Source of the DNA: Pseudomonas sp. FP2196
GTDB taxonomy: Bacteria; Pseudomonadota; Gammaproteobacteria; Pseudomonadales; Pseudomonadaceae
Assembly: GCF_030687715.1 (NCBI RefSeq)
Contig: NZ_CP117445.1
Location: forward strand, 2,538,501 to 2,602,500
Reading direction: 5' to 3'
DNA length: 64,000 nt
Under the pieces are notes generated by a model. It searched no databases and had not been told where the DNA came from. It was given only the letters and a program-made list of their open reading frames with translations. This document shows, piece by piece, positions 16,496-25,470 of this stretch (position 1 is its first letter; every line of letters begins with the position of its first letter). Made by a program: the position numbers and the translations under genes.

Positions 16496-17902
16496 ATGTC
16501 CCAGATGTCCCGGCAAGATCCGTTGATCGAGAATCACACGGTCGACTACGTCCCACTCGCGGAACGCCACGGGAAGGCCCGCGACCTTTTCACCCTTTGG
16601 TTCAGCACCAACATTGCGCCACTGCCCATCGTCACCGGCGCCATGGTGGTTCAGGTGTTCCATCTCGATTTGTTATGGGGGCTGCTGGCGATTGCGCTGG
16701 GGCACATGATCGGCGGTGTGGTGATCGCCCTGGCGTCGGCGCAAGGCCCGCGCATGGGCATTCCGCAAATGGTCCAGAGTCGCGGCCAGTTCGGCCGTTA
16801 TGGCGCGCTGTTGATCGTGTTTTTCGCCGCGATCATCTACATCGGGTTCTTCATTTCCAACATCGTGCTGGCGGGTAAATCCATTGTTGGTATCGCACCA
16901 TCGGTACCGGCTCCGTTGAGCATTTTGATCGGTGCGCTGGCCGCCACGGCGATTGGCGTGATCGGCTACAACTTCATTCATACGCTGAACCGCATTGGCA
17001 CTTGGGTGATGGGTGGCGCGCTGCTCGCCGGCTTCATCTATATCTTTGCCCATGATTTGCCGGCGGACTTCCTGACTCGTGGCAGCTTCAACCTGTCCGG
17101 CTGGCTGGCGACGGTGTCGCTTGGGATTATCTGGCAGATCAGCTTTTCGCCGTACGTGTCCGACTATTCGCGTTATCTGCCGGCGGACATCGGCATCGCC
17201 AAGCCATTTTGGGCCACGTATCTGGGCGCAACCCTGGGCACGATTCTGTCGTTCAGCTTCGGCGCGGTGGCGGTGCTGGCAACGCCGGAAGGCACCGAGG
17301 CAATGGCGGCAGTCAAGCAGTCCACCGGTTGGCTGGGGCCGATTCTGATGGTGTTGTTCCTGCTCAACATCATCAGCCACAACGCCCTCAATCTGTACGG
17401 CACCGTGCTGTCGATCATCACCTCGATCCAGACTTTCGCCAGCCAATGGACACCGAGCATCAAGGTGCGCGTGGTGCTGTCGAGCGTGATCCTGGCGGGA
17501 TGCTGCGTGGTCGCGCTCGGCGCGTCGGCGGATTTCATTTCCGAGTTCATCGGTCTGATTCTCGCGCTGTTGCTGGTGCTGGTGCCGTGGGCGTCGATCA
17601 ACCTGATCGACTTCTATCTGATCAAGCGAGGCTGCTACGACATCACTTCGATTTTCCGCGCTGATGGTGGCGTCTACGGACGCTTCAACCTGCACGCAAT
17701 CGTGGCGTATTTCATCGGCATCCTCGTGCAGTTGCCGTTTGCCAACACTTCGCTGTACATCGGGCCTTACGCCAATCTGGTGGAGGGGGCGGACCTGTCG
17801 TGGCTGGTCGGCCTGGTGGTGACGGTTCCGCTTTATTACTGCTTGGCGACGCGTGGCCAGACTCAGCAGAGCAGGGCGGCCAGGTTGGGTTACACCGACT
17901 GA
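16496..17902 (+). CDS. NCS1-family cytosine/purine-type permease
   Basis: 468 residues with ~12 hydrophobic segments. NCS1 features are FTLWFSTNIAPLPIVTGAM near the N-terminus, GPRMGIPQMVQSRGQFGRYG (~75-94) and WQISFSPYVSDYSRYLP (~205-221). ATGs at 16490, 16496 and 16505 are all possible; the longer frame from 16415 is not convincing. NCS1 carriers import nucleobases, hydantoins, allantoin or thiamine precursors with H+ or Na+. Divergence from the monooxygenase pair suggests that the imported compound is its substrate, like the RutA/RutF/RutG set for uracil (inference). Confidence 0.88.
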   Translation: MSQMSRQDPLIENHTVDYVPLAERHGKARDLFTLWFSTNIAPLPIVTGAMVVQVFHLDLLWGLLAIALGHMIGGVVIALASAQGPRMGIPQMVQSRGQFGRYGALLIVFFAAIIYIGFFISNIVLAGKSIVGIAPSVPAPLSILIGALAATAIGVIGYNFIHTLNRIGTWVMGGALLAGFIYIFAHDLPADFLTRGSFNLSGWLATVSLGIIWQISFSPYVSDYSRYLPADIGIAKPFWATYLGATLGTILSFSFGAVAVLATPEGTEAMAAVKQSTGWLGPILMVLFLLNIISHNALNLYGTVLSIITSIQTFASQWTPSIKVRVVLSSVILAGCCVVALGASADFISEFIGLILALLLVLVPWASINLIDFYLIKRGCYDITSIFRADGGVYGRFNLHAIVAYFIGILVQLPFANTSLYIGPYANLVEGADLSWLVGLVVTVPLYYCLATRGQTQQSRAARLGYTD

Positions 17903-17919
17903 TCTGCGCCCGCAGTACA

Positions 17920-17955
17920 AATAATGCCCGGCCAATCGCCGGGCATTATTGTTTC
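17920..17955 (+). terminator. Rho-independent terminator
   Basis: Perfect 13-base stem AATAATGCCCGGC / GCCGGGCATTATT with five-base loop and GTTT tail. Confidence 0.88.
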
Positions 17956-18154
17956 CGCATTCCGGCGGTCATTCAAATTGGCCACATCGATCCCCTTTTG
18001 GCCCATCGCCCACTGTGCTCCGGCTGCGCTGTCAGCAAGAATCAAAGCTATAACGAAACGCTGAACCTTTTTTGCCCTCGGCTACCTTTGCAGCCGCTGC
18101 CGTGTACAGAACATAAAAACCATCGAACTCACGTCGCATTCTGGGGAAACAACC

Positions 18155-19255
18155 ATGGTCACGATGAAACGCATTCTGGGTGCCACCGTGTGTGGGCTGA
18201 CGCTGCTGGCCAGCGCCGTCCAGGCTGAGCAGCGCGAACTGCGGGTGTACAACTGGGCGGATTACATCCTGCCGTCCGTGCCCAAGGATTTCGCCGCGAA
18301 AAGCGGCATCAAAGTGACCTGGGACACCTTCGATACCAACGAATCCCTGGAAGCCAAACTGCTGACCGGCAACTCCGGTTACGACCTGGTGGTGCCGTCG
18401 AACCAGTTCCTCGACACGCAGATCAAGGCCGGCGTGTTCCAGAAGCTCGACAAGTCCAAGCTGCCGAACTGGAGTCACCAGGATCCGGAGTTGTTGAAGC
18501 TGCTGGACAAGAACGACCCCGGCAACCAATACGGCGTGCCGTACATGGTCGGTACCGTGTTGATCGGCTTCAACCCGGCCAAGGTCAAGGCTGCGCTTGG
18601 CGAGAACGCTCCAGTCGACAGCTGGGATCTGGTGTTCAAACCGGAGAATATGGAAAAACTCAAATCCTGCGGCGTGGCGATGCTTGATTCGCCGTCGGAA
18701 ATCCTGCCGCTGGCCCTGCATTATCTGGGGCTCGACCCCAACAGCCAGAATCCTGCCGACTATGAAAAAGCCAAGGAGTTGATGCTCAAGGTTCGTCCGT
18801 ACGTCACCTATTTCAACTCGGCCAAATACATGACCGACATCGCCAACGGCGACATCTGCGTGGCCATCGGTTACTCGGGGAGCTTCTATCAGTTCGGCAA
18901 CCGCGCCAAAGAAGCGGGCAACGGCGTCGTGGTCGACTGGCGCTTGCCGAAGGAGGGCGCGCCGATCTGGTTCGACACCTTCGCGATTCCAAAGAGCGCG
19001 AAGAACGTCGCTGAAGCCCACGAATTCCTCAACACCTTGCTTGATCCGAAGGTGATAGCGCCGATCAGTGATTTCCTCGGTTACCCGAACGCGAACAAGG
19101 ATTCGATGGCGCTGATCAACAAAGAGATCACCGGCAACCCGAATCTGACGCCGACCCCTGAAGCGCTGAAAACCCTCTACGTGGTTCAGCCATTGCCGCA
19201 AAAACTTGAGCGCGTACGCACGCGGGTCTGGACCAGCATCAAGTCCGACAAGTAA
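18155..19255 (+). CDS. Polyamine ABC transporter periplasmic binding protein
   Basis: 366 residues with a signal peptide MVTMKRILGATVCGLTLLAS ending AVQA, then RELRVYNWADYILPSVPKDF, the PotD/PotF opening. LLTGNSGYDLVVPSNQFL (~69-86) and IWFDTFAIPKSAKN (~270-283) are further family marks. It binds putrescine or spermidine in the periplasm for an ABC importer of the SpuD/SpuE type. No permease or ATPase gene is adjacent, so it is an orphan receptor. A lysine/ornithine-type decarboxylase lies downstream, another polyamine-related gene. Confidence 0.9.
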   Translation: MVTMKRILGATVCGLTLLASAVQAEQRELRVYNWADYILPSVPKDFAAKSGIKVTWDTFDTNESLEAKLLTGNSGYDLVVPSNQFLDTQIKAGVFQKLDKSKLPNWSHQDPELLKLLDKNDPGNQYGVPYMVGTVLIGFNPAKVKAALGENAPVDSWDLVFKPENMEKLKSCGVAMLDSPSEILPLALHYLGLDPNSQNPADYEKAKELMLKVRPYVTYFNSAKYMTDIANGDICVAIGYSGSFYQFGNRAKEAGNGVVVDWRLPKEGAPIWFDTFAIPKSAKNVAEAHEFLNTLLDPKVIAPISDFLGYPNANKDSMALINKEITGNPNLTPTPEALKTLYVVQPLPQKLERVRTRVWTSIKSDK

Positions 19256-19282
19256 TACCGTGAACTCTTGTTTCCGCATGCA

Positions 19283-19315
19283 GGCCAGAGCGCCACTCTC
19301 GCGCTCTGGCCTTCT
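19283..19315 (+). terminator. Probable terminator hairpin
   Basis: GGCCAGAGCGC / GCGCTCTGGCC perfect stem, seven-base loop, then only TTCT, so termination strength is uncertain. Confidence 0.6.
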
Positions 19316-19511
19316 CCCGCAAAGCCTCATACACATCCGTGGGAAACCAGCCGCGCACGCTACCAAGACGATTCCCGGCAGACTTTATGAACTTTGCCAA
19401 TGATTGTTAAAAACAGCATGTGTGCCGATCACCCAGCGGCGCGCGACGTGTGCCGCGAGCGTGTTAAGATCCGCGTTTTTGCACGATTGACCCGTTGAGA
19501 GCTGAGCACTG

Positions 19512-20270
19512 ATGGCCACCAGATCCGTTGTACTCGATACCGAAACCACCGGCATGCCGGTGACCGATGGTCACCGGATTATCGAAATCGGCTGTGTAGA
19601 ACTGATCGGTCGGCGCCTGACGGGCCGGCACTTTCACGTTTACCTGCAACCGGATCGCGAGAGTGATGAAGGCGCCATCGGCGTCCACGGCATCACCAAC
19701 GAGTTCCTGGTGGGCAAGCCGCGCTTTGCCGAAGTCGCTGATGAGTTCTTCGAGTTCATCAAGGGCGCGCAGCTGATCATCCATAACGCGGCGTTCGACG
19801 TTGGGTTCATCAACAACGAATTCGCCTTGATGGGCCAGCAGGATCGCGCCGACATCACGCAGCACTGCTCGATCCTCGATACCCTGATGATGGCCCGGGA
19901 ACGTCACCCTGGGCAGCGCAACAGCCTCGATGCGTTGTGCAAGCGTTATGGCGTCGACAACTCCGGCCGTGAACTGCACGGCGCTTTGCTCGACTCGGAG
20001 ATTCTCGCCGACGTTTACCTGACCATGACCGGGGGGCAGACCAGCCTGTCGCTGGCCGGCAACGCTTCCGACGGTAATGGTACTGGGGATGGTGCGGACA
20101 ACTCCGCCACGGAAATCCGTCGTCTGCCGGCTGATCGCCAGCCAGCGCGGATCATTCGCGCCACTGAGGATGAACTGGCCGCTCACTTGGTGCGTCTGGA
20201 AATCATCGCCAAATCCGCTGGCGGTCCTGCGCTGTGGACGCAGATCGCAGAAGCCGACGCTCAGGCCTGA
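19512..20270 (+). CDS. dnaQ: DNA polymerase III epsilon subunit (3'-5' proofreading exonuclease)
   Basis: 252 residues. DEDD exonuclease motifs: ExoI VVLDTETTG (D9, E11), ExoII NAAFDVGFIN (~D98) and ExoIII HGALLDSEILADVY (~H156, D161). The C-terminal ~50 residues (RIIRATEDELAAHLVRLEII) hold the part that binds the alpha subunit. In P. aeruginosa and P. putida rnhA sits directly upstream, as I recall. Here the 256-base upstream gap has no rnhA, only a hairpin and promoter-like sequence. Confidence 0.92.
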   Translation: MATRSVVLDTETTGMPVTDGHRIIEIGCVELIGRRLTGRHFHVYLQPDRESDEGAIGVHGITNEFLVGKPRFAEVADEFFEFIKGAQLIIHNAAFDVGFINNEFALMGQQDRADITQHCSILDTLMMARERHPGQRNSLDALCKRYGVDNSGRELHGALLDSEILADVYLTMTGGQTSLSLAGNASDGNGTGDGADNSATEIRRLPADRQPARIIRATEDELAAHLVRLEIIAKSAGGPALWTQIAEADAQA

Positions 20271-20271
20271 A

Positions 20272-20352
20272 GATCAAAAGATCGCAGCCTTCGGCGGCTC
20301 CTGCGTAGGAATGCAATCCACTGTAGGAGCTGGCGCGGGCTGCGATCTTTTT
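20272..20352. repeat. REP doublet, type A, diverged
   Basis: GATCAAAAGATCGCAGCCTT and the inverted GGGCTGCGATCTTTTT flank a short loop. Same family as 38236-38316 and 49433-49519, with changes in the right half. Lies between dnaQ and the decarboxylase. Confidence 0.8.
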
Positions 20353-20460
20353 GCTTTTGGCGCCATGAAGCCAACTGGCCACCCTCGCCACTTTCGCTGC
20401 AACCCTCTACCCTGAGTGCATTGGCGGATTTGAATCCGCTGCCTCAGGACACTGAGCCCC

Positions 20461-22716
20461 ATGTACAAAGATTTGAAGTTTCCGGTGTTGATCGTCCATC
20501 GCGACATCAAGGCCGATACCGTCGCCGGTGACCGTATCCGTGGCATCGCCCGGGAGTTGGAGCAGGAAGGTTTCAGTATTGTTTCGGCCACCGACTACAC
20601 CGAAGGGCGTCTGGTGGCTTCGACCCACCATGGCCTCGCGTGCATGCTGATCGCCGCCGAGGATGCCAGCACCAACTCGCATCTTTTGCAGAACATGGCC
20701 GAACTGATCGGCCTGGCGCGGGTGCGTGCGCCGGATTTGCCGATCTTTGCCCTGGGCGAGCAGGTGACTCTGGAAAACGCCCCGGCCGATGCCATGGCCG
20801 AACTCAATCAATTGCGCGGCATCCTTTACCTGTTCGAAGACACCGTGCCGTTTCTGGCCCGGCAAGTCGCGCGGGCGGCGCGCAAATATCTGGACGGTTT
20901 GCTGCCACCGTTTTTCAAGGCGCTGGTGCAACACACCGCCGATTCCAACTACTCCTGGCACACTCCCGGTCACGGCGGTGGCGTGGCGTATCACAAAAGC
21001 CCGGTGGGGCAGGCGTTTCATCAGTTCTTTGGGGAAAACACCCTGCGCTCGGACTTGTCGGTGTCGGTGCCGGAACTCGGTTCGCTGCTCGACCACACCG
21101 GCCCACTCGCCGAAGCCGAGGCACGGGCGGCGCGTAACTTCGGCGCTGATCACACCTTTTTCGTGATCAATGGCACCTCGACCGCCAACAAGATCGTCTG
21201 GCATTCCATGGTCGCTCGCGATGATCTGGTGCTGGTGGATCGCAACTGCCACAAGTCGGTGCTGCACGCGATCATCATGACCGGTGCGATTCCGTTGTAC
21301 CTGTGCCCGGAGCGCAATGAGCTGGGGATCATCGGTCCGATTCCGCTGAGCGAATTCAGCCGCGAATCGATCCAGGCCAAGATCGACGCGAGCCCTTTGA
21401 CCAAGGGCCGCGCACCGAAAGTCAAACTGGCGGTGGTCACCAACTCGACCTACGACGGCCTCTGTTACAACGCCGAACTGATTAAGCAGAATCTGGGCAA
21501 CAGCGTCGAAGTGCTGCATTTCGACGAGGCTTGGTACGCCTATGCGGCGTTTCATGAGTTCTTCGCCGGGCGCTATGGCATGGCCACCTCGCGCAGCGAA
21601 GACAGTCCGCTGGTGTTTACCACCCATTCCACCCATAAGCTGCTCGCCGCGTTCAGTCAGGCGTCGATGATCCATGTGCAGGACGGCGGCGCGCGGCAAC
21701 TGGACCGGGATCGCTTCAACGAAGCGTTCATGATGCACATCTCCACTTCGCCGCAATACAGCATCATCGCCTCGCTGGATGTGGCCTCGGCCATGATGGA
21801 AGGCCCGGCCGGGCGCTCGCTGTTGCAGGAAACCTTTGATGAGGCCTTGAGTTTCCGCCGTGCGCTGGCCAATTTGCGGCAGCACATTGCCGCTGATGAC
21901 TGGTGGTTTTCGATCTGGCAGCCGCCGGGCGTCGAAGGCATCGACCGTGTGCAAACGCAAGACTGGCTGCTGCAACCGGATGCCGAATGGCACGGATTCG
22001 GTGAAGTCAGCGACGATTACGTGTTGCTCGACCCAATCAAGGTCACGCTGGTGATGCCGGGTCTGAACGCCGGTGGAGCGCTGAGCGAGAAGGGCATACC
22101 GGCAGCCGTGGTCAGCAAGTTCCTTTGGGAGCGCGGGCTGGTGGTAGAGAAGACCGGGCTGTATTCATTTCTGGTGCTGTTCTCCATGGGCATCACCAAA
22201 GGCAAATGGAGCACGCTGCTCACCGAGTTGCTGGAGTTCAAGCGCAGTTACGACGCCAACGTCAGTCTGGCGACGTGCCTGCCATGTGTCGCGCAAGAGG
22301 ACACGGCGCGCTATCGCGGCATGGGCCTGCGAGACTTATGCGATCAACTGCACGCCTGCTATCGCAGCAACGCGACTGCCAAACATCTCAAACGCATGTA
22401 CACGGTACTGCCGGAAATCGCCATGAAGCCGGCTCACGCCTACGATCATTTGGTGCGTGGGGAGGTCGAGGCTGTGCCGATAGATTTGCTGGAAGGCAGG
22501 ATTGCTGCCGTGATGCTGGTGCCGTATCCCCCAGGGATCCCCCTGATCATGCCCGGCGAGCGCTTTACCGAATCGACGCGCTCGATTATCGACTACCTGA
22601 AATTTGCCCGCACGTTCGATAGCAGCTTTCCCGGTTTTGTCGCCGATGTGCATGGACTGCAACATGAAGACGAAGGCAATGGGCGGCAGTACACCGTCGA
22701 TTGCGTCAAGGAATGA
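20461..22716 (+). CDS. Orn/Lys/Arg decarboxylase, probably lysine decarboxylase
   Basis: 751 residues, the full length of the class with an N-terminal response-regulator-like wing domain (~1-130), PLP core and C-terminal domain. HTPGHGGG (~165-172) and THSTHKLLAAFSQAS with PLP lysine ~K393 are diagnostic. It converts a basic amino acid to its diamine (lysine to cadaverine most likely) in the cytoplasm. It follows dnaQ, as I recall for ldcA in P. aeruginosa. It could be arginine- or ornithine-specific; sequence alone does not settle that. Confidence 0.88.
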   Translation: MYKDLKFPVLIVHRDIKADTVAGDRIRGIARELEQEGFSIVSATDYTEGRLVASTHHGLACMLIAAEDASTNSHLLQNMAELIGLARVRAPDLPIFALGEQVTLENAPADAMAELNQLRGILYLFEDTVPFLARQVARAARKYLDGLLPPFFKALVQHTADSNYSWHTPGHGGGVAYHKSPVGQAFHQFFGENTLRSDLSVSVPELGSLLDHTGPLAEAEARAARNFGADHTFFVINGTSTANKIVWHSMVARDDLVLVDRNCHKSVLHAIIMTGAIPLYLCPERNELGIIGPIPLSEFSRESIQAKIDASPLTKGRAPKVKLAVVTNSTYDGLCYNAELIKQNLGNSVEVLHFDEAWYAYAAFHEFFAGRYGMATSRSEDSPLVFTTHSTHKLLAAFSQASMIHVQDGGARQLDRDRFNEAFMMHISTSPQYSIIASLDVASAMMEGPAGRSLLQETFDEALSFRRALANLRQHIAADDWWFSIWQPPGVEGIDRVQTQDWLLQPDAEWHGFGEVSDDYVLLDPIKVTLVMPGLNAGGALSEKGIPAAVVSKFLWERGLVVEKTGLYSFLVLFSMGITKGKWSTLLTELLEFKRSYDANVSLATCLPCVAQEDTARYRGMGLRDLCDQLHACYRSNATAKHLKRMYTVLPEIAMKPAHAYDHLVRGEVEAVPIDLLEGRIAAVMLVPYPPGIPLIMPGERFTESTRSIIDYLKFARTFDSSFPGFVADVHGLQHEDEGNGRQYTVDCVKE

Positions 22717-22730
22717 GGACTTATCCCAGT

Positions 22731-23345
22731 ATGCAACCGGTCATGAATCCGAAATATCCAGGTCTGTCGGTGCGGGTTGCCGATGAAGGCTTTGCGCCTT
22801 ATATCTGGGGCAGCGACTTCAGTTTTGAAGTCACCGCCTATGGTGCCGCAGTCATCGGCAAGCCCGTTGAACAGTGGCTGGTAACGCCGATCGTGCCGTA
22901 CCGCAAGTGCTACGGCATTGATCCCGAGGAGTTCAGCAGTTTTCATAATGCCGCCGACAGCGCGATCTTCATGGCCTACCTTGACGACGAACCGGTCGGC
23001 CATCTGGTGATCAGCACCAACTGGAACGGCTTTGCCCATATCGATGAACTGGCGGTGCACGCACCGGCGCGCCGGCATGGCGTTGCCAAGGCATTGCTCG
23101 ATGTGGCGCAGTTCTGGAGCCGTAAGAAGAAGTTGCCCGGCATCATGCTGGAAACCCAGAACAACAACCTTGGCGCATGTCGTTTATATGAGCGTTGTGG
23201 CTATGTGATCGGCGGTGTCGACCAGTTGCGTTATCGCGGCATTGATCCGAACACCGCCGAAGTGGCGCTGTTCTGGTATCGATTGTTCGATAACCCGCTG
23301 GAAAACCCGCTCAGCTCGACAACATCGCCTCGGCTTGTTCCGTGA
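22731..23345 (+). CDS. GNAT acetyltransferase, streptothricin acetyltransferase-like
   Basis: 204 residues from ATG 22731; the longer frame from 22701 runs through the previous gene's end. The acetyl-CoA site follows IDELAVHAPARRHGVAKALL (~100-119), and LETQNNNLGACRLYERCGYV (~140-159) resembles Sat-type streptothricin acetyltransferases. EVALFWYRLF is near the end. It would acetylate an amine; antibiotic resistance is possible but not shown. Its 3' end overlaps the convergent LysR gene by 35 bases. Confidence 0.75.
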   Translation: MQPVMNPKYPGLSVRVADEGFAPYIWGSDFSFEVTAYGAAVIGKPVEQWLVTPIVPYRKCYGIDPEEFSSFHNAADSAIFMAYLDDEPVGHLVISTNWNGFAHIDELAVHAPARRHGVAKALLDVAQFWSRKKKLPGIMLETQNNNLGACRLYERCGYVIGGVDQLRYRGIDPNTAEVALFWYRLFDNPLENPLSSTTSPRLVP

Positions 23346-24204
23346 GGATGGTCAGTAACGTCTGAATCGCCGAAGACGGTGCTGCGTGCTTGAAGGTCAA
23401 GGCATAGAGGCTGATCGGCACGGCGGGGGACAGCGGACAGACATCCAGTCCGGCAGCGCGGGCGCCTAACGCGGTAAACGGATCGACAATGGCCAGCCCT
23501 TCACCGGCCTCGACCATGCTGCGCATCATCTGGTGGGTTTGTACCCGGGTCTGGGTGCTTGGGGCGGGGCGCAGTGCCTGGAGTTTGTTTTCCAGCGCCG
23601 GGCTCAGCGGGTCCTGACCTTCGAGACCGACCATCGCTTGCCCGGCCAGATCCTGCAGGGAAATGTATTTCTGCTTCGGTTGCAGCCAGCCGTGGGGTGC
23701 CAGCAGTTGCAGTTTGCCCTGGGCCAGTGGCTGGCAATCAATGTCGGGGTGCTCAGGATCATGCAGGCTCAGGCCCAGATCACTCTCGCGCAGCAACAGG
23801 CTGCGGACGATGTCTCGGGTCGGTGCGCTGAGCAGGCTGCAAGGTGCATCGGGCAAGCGCCGGCGCAGGGCGGCCAGGCTTTGCGGCAATAACTGCTGGG
23901 TCAGCGGCGGAGTGCCGATGATGCGTACGGGTGGGGCGAGGTACTGCTTGAGGCTGCTGGCCAACCGTTGCACCGGCTCAAGCGCTTCGTACACGTGCGC
24001 GATTTCAACCTGCAAAGCCCGGGCTTCTGACGTCGATTGCAGACGCCCGCGAACGCTCGCGAACAGCATGAACCCCAACTGACTCTCAGCTTCGCGCAAG
24101 CGCTCTTCGACTTCGGTAACCGGCAACTGCAGCCATTCGGCGGCGGTGCCCAGGTGACCGGTCTGCAAGAGCGCCTGAATCACTTCGATATGACGTAAAC
24201 GCAT
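23311..24204 (-). CDS. LysR-type transcriptional regulator
   Basis: 297 residues. N-terminal winged HTH (MRLRHIEVIQALLQTGHLGT AAEWLQLP..., ~1-60), then a periplasmic-binding-like effector domain (~90-290). The recognition region is less canonical than usual (LPVTEVEERLREAESQLGFM). The gene stands alone, converging on the acetyltransferase. The upstream neighbour on the same strand is an unrelated 77-residue protein, so the target is not evident. Confidence 0.82.
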   Translation of the reverse strand: MRLRHIEVIQALLQTGHLGTAAEWLQLPVTEVEERLREAESQLGFMLFASVRGRLQSTSEARALQVEIAHVYEALEPVQRLASSLKQYLAPPVRIIGTPPLTQQLLPQSLAALRRRLPDAPCSLLSAPTRDIVRSLLLRESDLGLSLHDPEHPDIDCQPLAQGKLQLLAPHGWLQPKQKYISLQDLAGQAMVGLEGQDPLSPALENKLQALRPAPSTQTRVQTHQMMRSMVEAGEGLAIVDPFTALGARAAGLDVCPLSPAVPISLYALTFKHAAPSSAIQTLLTILTEQAEAMLSS

Positions 24205-24289
24205 GCGTGAAGTCCATGTTCAGCAGGTGGGGTCAGAGGCTGAATCCTACCCCAAGTCTGCGCATATGACTTCTGCTCATAACGACGAG

Positions 24290-24523
24290 TTATGAAGGGA
24301 TTGGCTCAGGTTCGCGGGTCAACATGACACCCGACTGAACCAGTTCAAACTGGTTGTCATCGATCTTGTTGATGCGATCGCCAATGGCCAGTTTGTAAGT
24401 GGTAACAGGCTCCATGCCAGCGAGACCGTCTGCCGACGGGGTGGATTCCTGGAATTCATGCACGGAATAAACGCGGCCTTCCGCATCTCTTGCATGGAAC
24501 TGACCGACGAGTACTGCTGCCAT
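24290..24523 (-). CDS. Small conserved Pseudomonas protein of unknown function
   Basis: 77 residues, acidic, no signal peptide. Begins MAAVLVGQFHARDAEGRVYS with a beta-rich look and ends MLTREPEPIPS. ATG at 24523 with AGAGG nearby. Similar short ORFs are common in Pseudomonas genomes, as I recall. It is monocistronic between the LysR gene and the divergent FMN reductase. Confidence 0.6.
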   Translation of the reverse strand: MAAVLVGQFHARDAEGRVYSVHEFQESTPSADGLAGMEPVTTYKLAIGDRINKIDDNQFELVQSGVMLTREPEPIPS

Positions 24524-24705
24524 CTGCTTAGAACCTCTGGAGATAAAACGCTTGATTTGCGGCTTGGTAGACCTTCATCAAGGCCTGTAAGTTTTCCTAC
24601 AGGAAAAAAATAATCAGCATGCGGGAATTTCCCTCGTTTGCTGGTGGAACCGGCACCGGATCATCTATAACTTGTGGCTCCTCCCACGGACATCGAGAGT
24701 CTTCC

Positions 24706-25263
24706 ATGAGCAATGTCTACAACGTCGCCGTAGTGGTCGGCAGCCTGCGTAAAGCTTCGATCAATCGCAAAGTCGCTCTGGCGCTGGCGGAACTGGCCCC
24801 AGCAAACCTCAAGCTTGAGATTGTCGAGATTGGTGATCTGCCACTCTATAACGAAGACATTGACGGCGATTCTCCGCCGGCAGCCTACAGCACTTTCCGG
24901 CAAAAAGTGGGTTCATCCGACGCGGTGCTGTTTGTGACACCGGAATACAACCGTTCGGTGCCCGCACCATTGAAGAATGCCATCGACGTTGGCTCGCGGC
25001 CTTATGGCAAGAGCGCCTGGAGCGGCAAGCCGGGCGCGGTGATCAGCGTATCGCCGGGCGCCATCGGCGGATTTGGCGCCAACCAGCATCTGCGCCAGTC
25101 CTTTGTGTTTCTCGATGTGCCGTGCATGCAGCAGCCAGAAGCGTATCTGGGTGGCGCGGGTTCGGCGTTCGATGAGGCGGGCAAGTTGAGTGAATCGGTG
25201 AAGCCGTTCCTGCAAAAATTCATAGATGCTTATGGGCAGTTTGTGGAACAACACGAAAAATAA
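24706..25263 (+). CDS. NAD(P)H-dependent FMN reductase (ChrR/YieF type)
   Basis: 185 residues from MSNVYNVAVVVGSLRKASIN. Flavodoxin-like fold; GSLRKASINRK (~12-22) is the FMN phosphate loop and TPEYNRSVPAPLKNAIDVGS (~77-96) the family signature. PGAVISVSPGAIGGFGANQ follows at ~108-126. These enzymes reduce quinones, chromate or flavins in the cytoplasm and guard against redox stress. An upstream in-frame ATG at 24619 gives a non-native extension and was rejected. ArsB lies downstream past a REP-type repeat, so cotranscription is unlikely. Confidence 0.88.
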   Translation: MSNVYNVAVVVGSLRKASINRKVALALAELAPANLKLEIVEIGDLPLYNEDIDGDSPPAAYSTFRQKVGSSDAVLFVTPEYNRSVPAPLKNAIDVGSRPYGKSAWSGKPGAVISVSPGAIGGFGANQHLRQSFVFLDVPCMQQPEAYLGGAGSAFDEAGKLSESVKPFLQKFIDAYGQFVEQHEK

Positions 25264-25282
25264 TGTCTGACTGAGAAAACTT

Positions 25283-25402
25283 GTGGCGAGGGGATTTATC
25301 CCCGATGGGGTGCGAAGCCGCCCTCAAATCTGTGACCCCGATATGGCATTTGATCGCCTGGGGTTGCTTTGCAACCCAACGGGGATAAATCCCCTCGCCA
25401 CG
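25283..25402. repeat. REP doublet, type D (GTGGCGAGGGGATTTATCCCC)
   Basis: GTGGCGAGGGGATTTATCCC at 25283 and its inverse GGGATAAATCCCCTCGCCAC at 25381-25400 enclose ~75 bases with an inner GGTTGCTTTGCAACC hairpin. Confidence 0.85.
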
Positions 25403-25470
25403 GGGATCTTCTTTCCACAAGTCGGTGTATTGTTCGCGCTTCCTTTTTCCCTCTCTGAAGGTTGCTGTAG

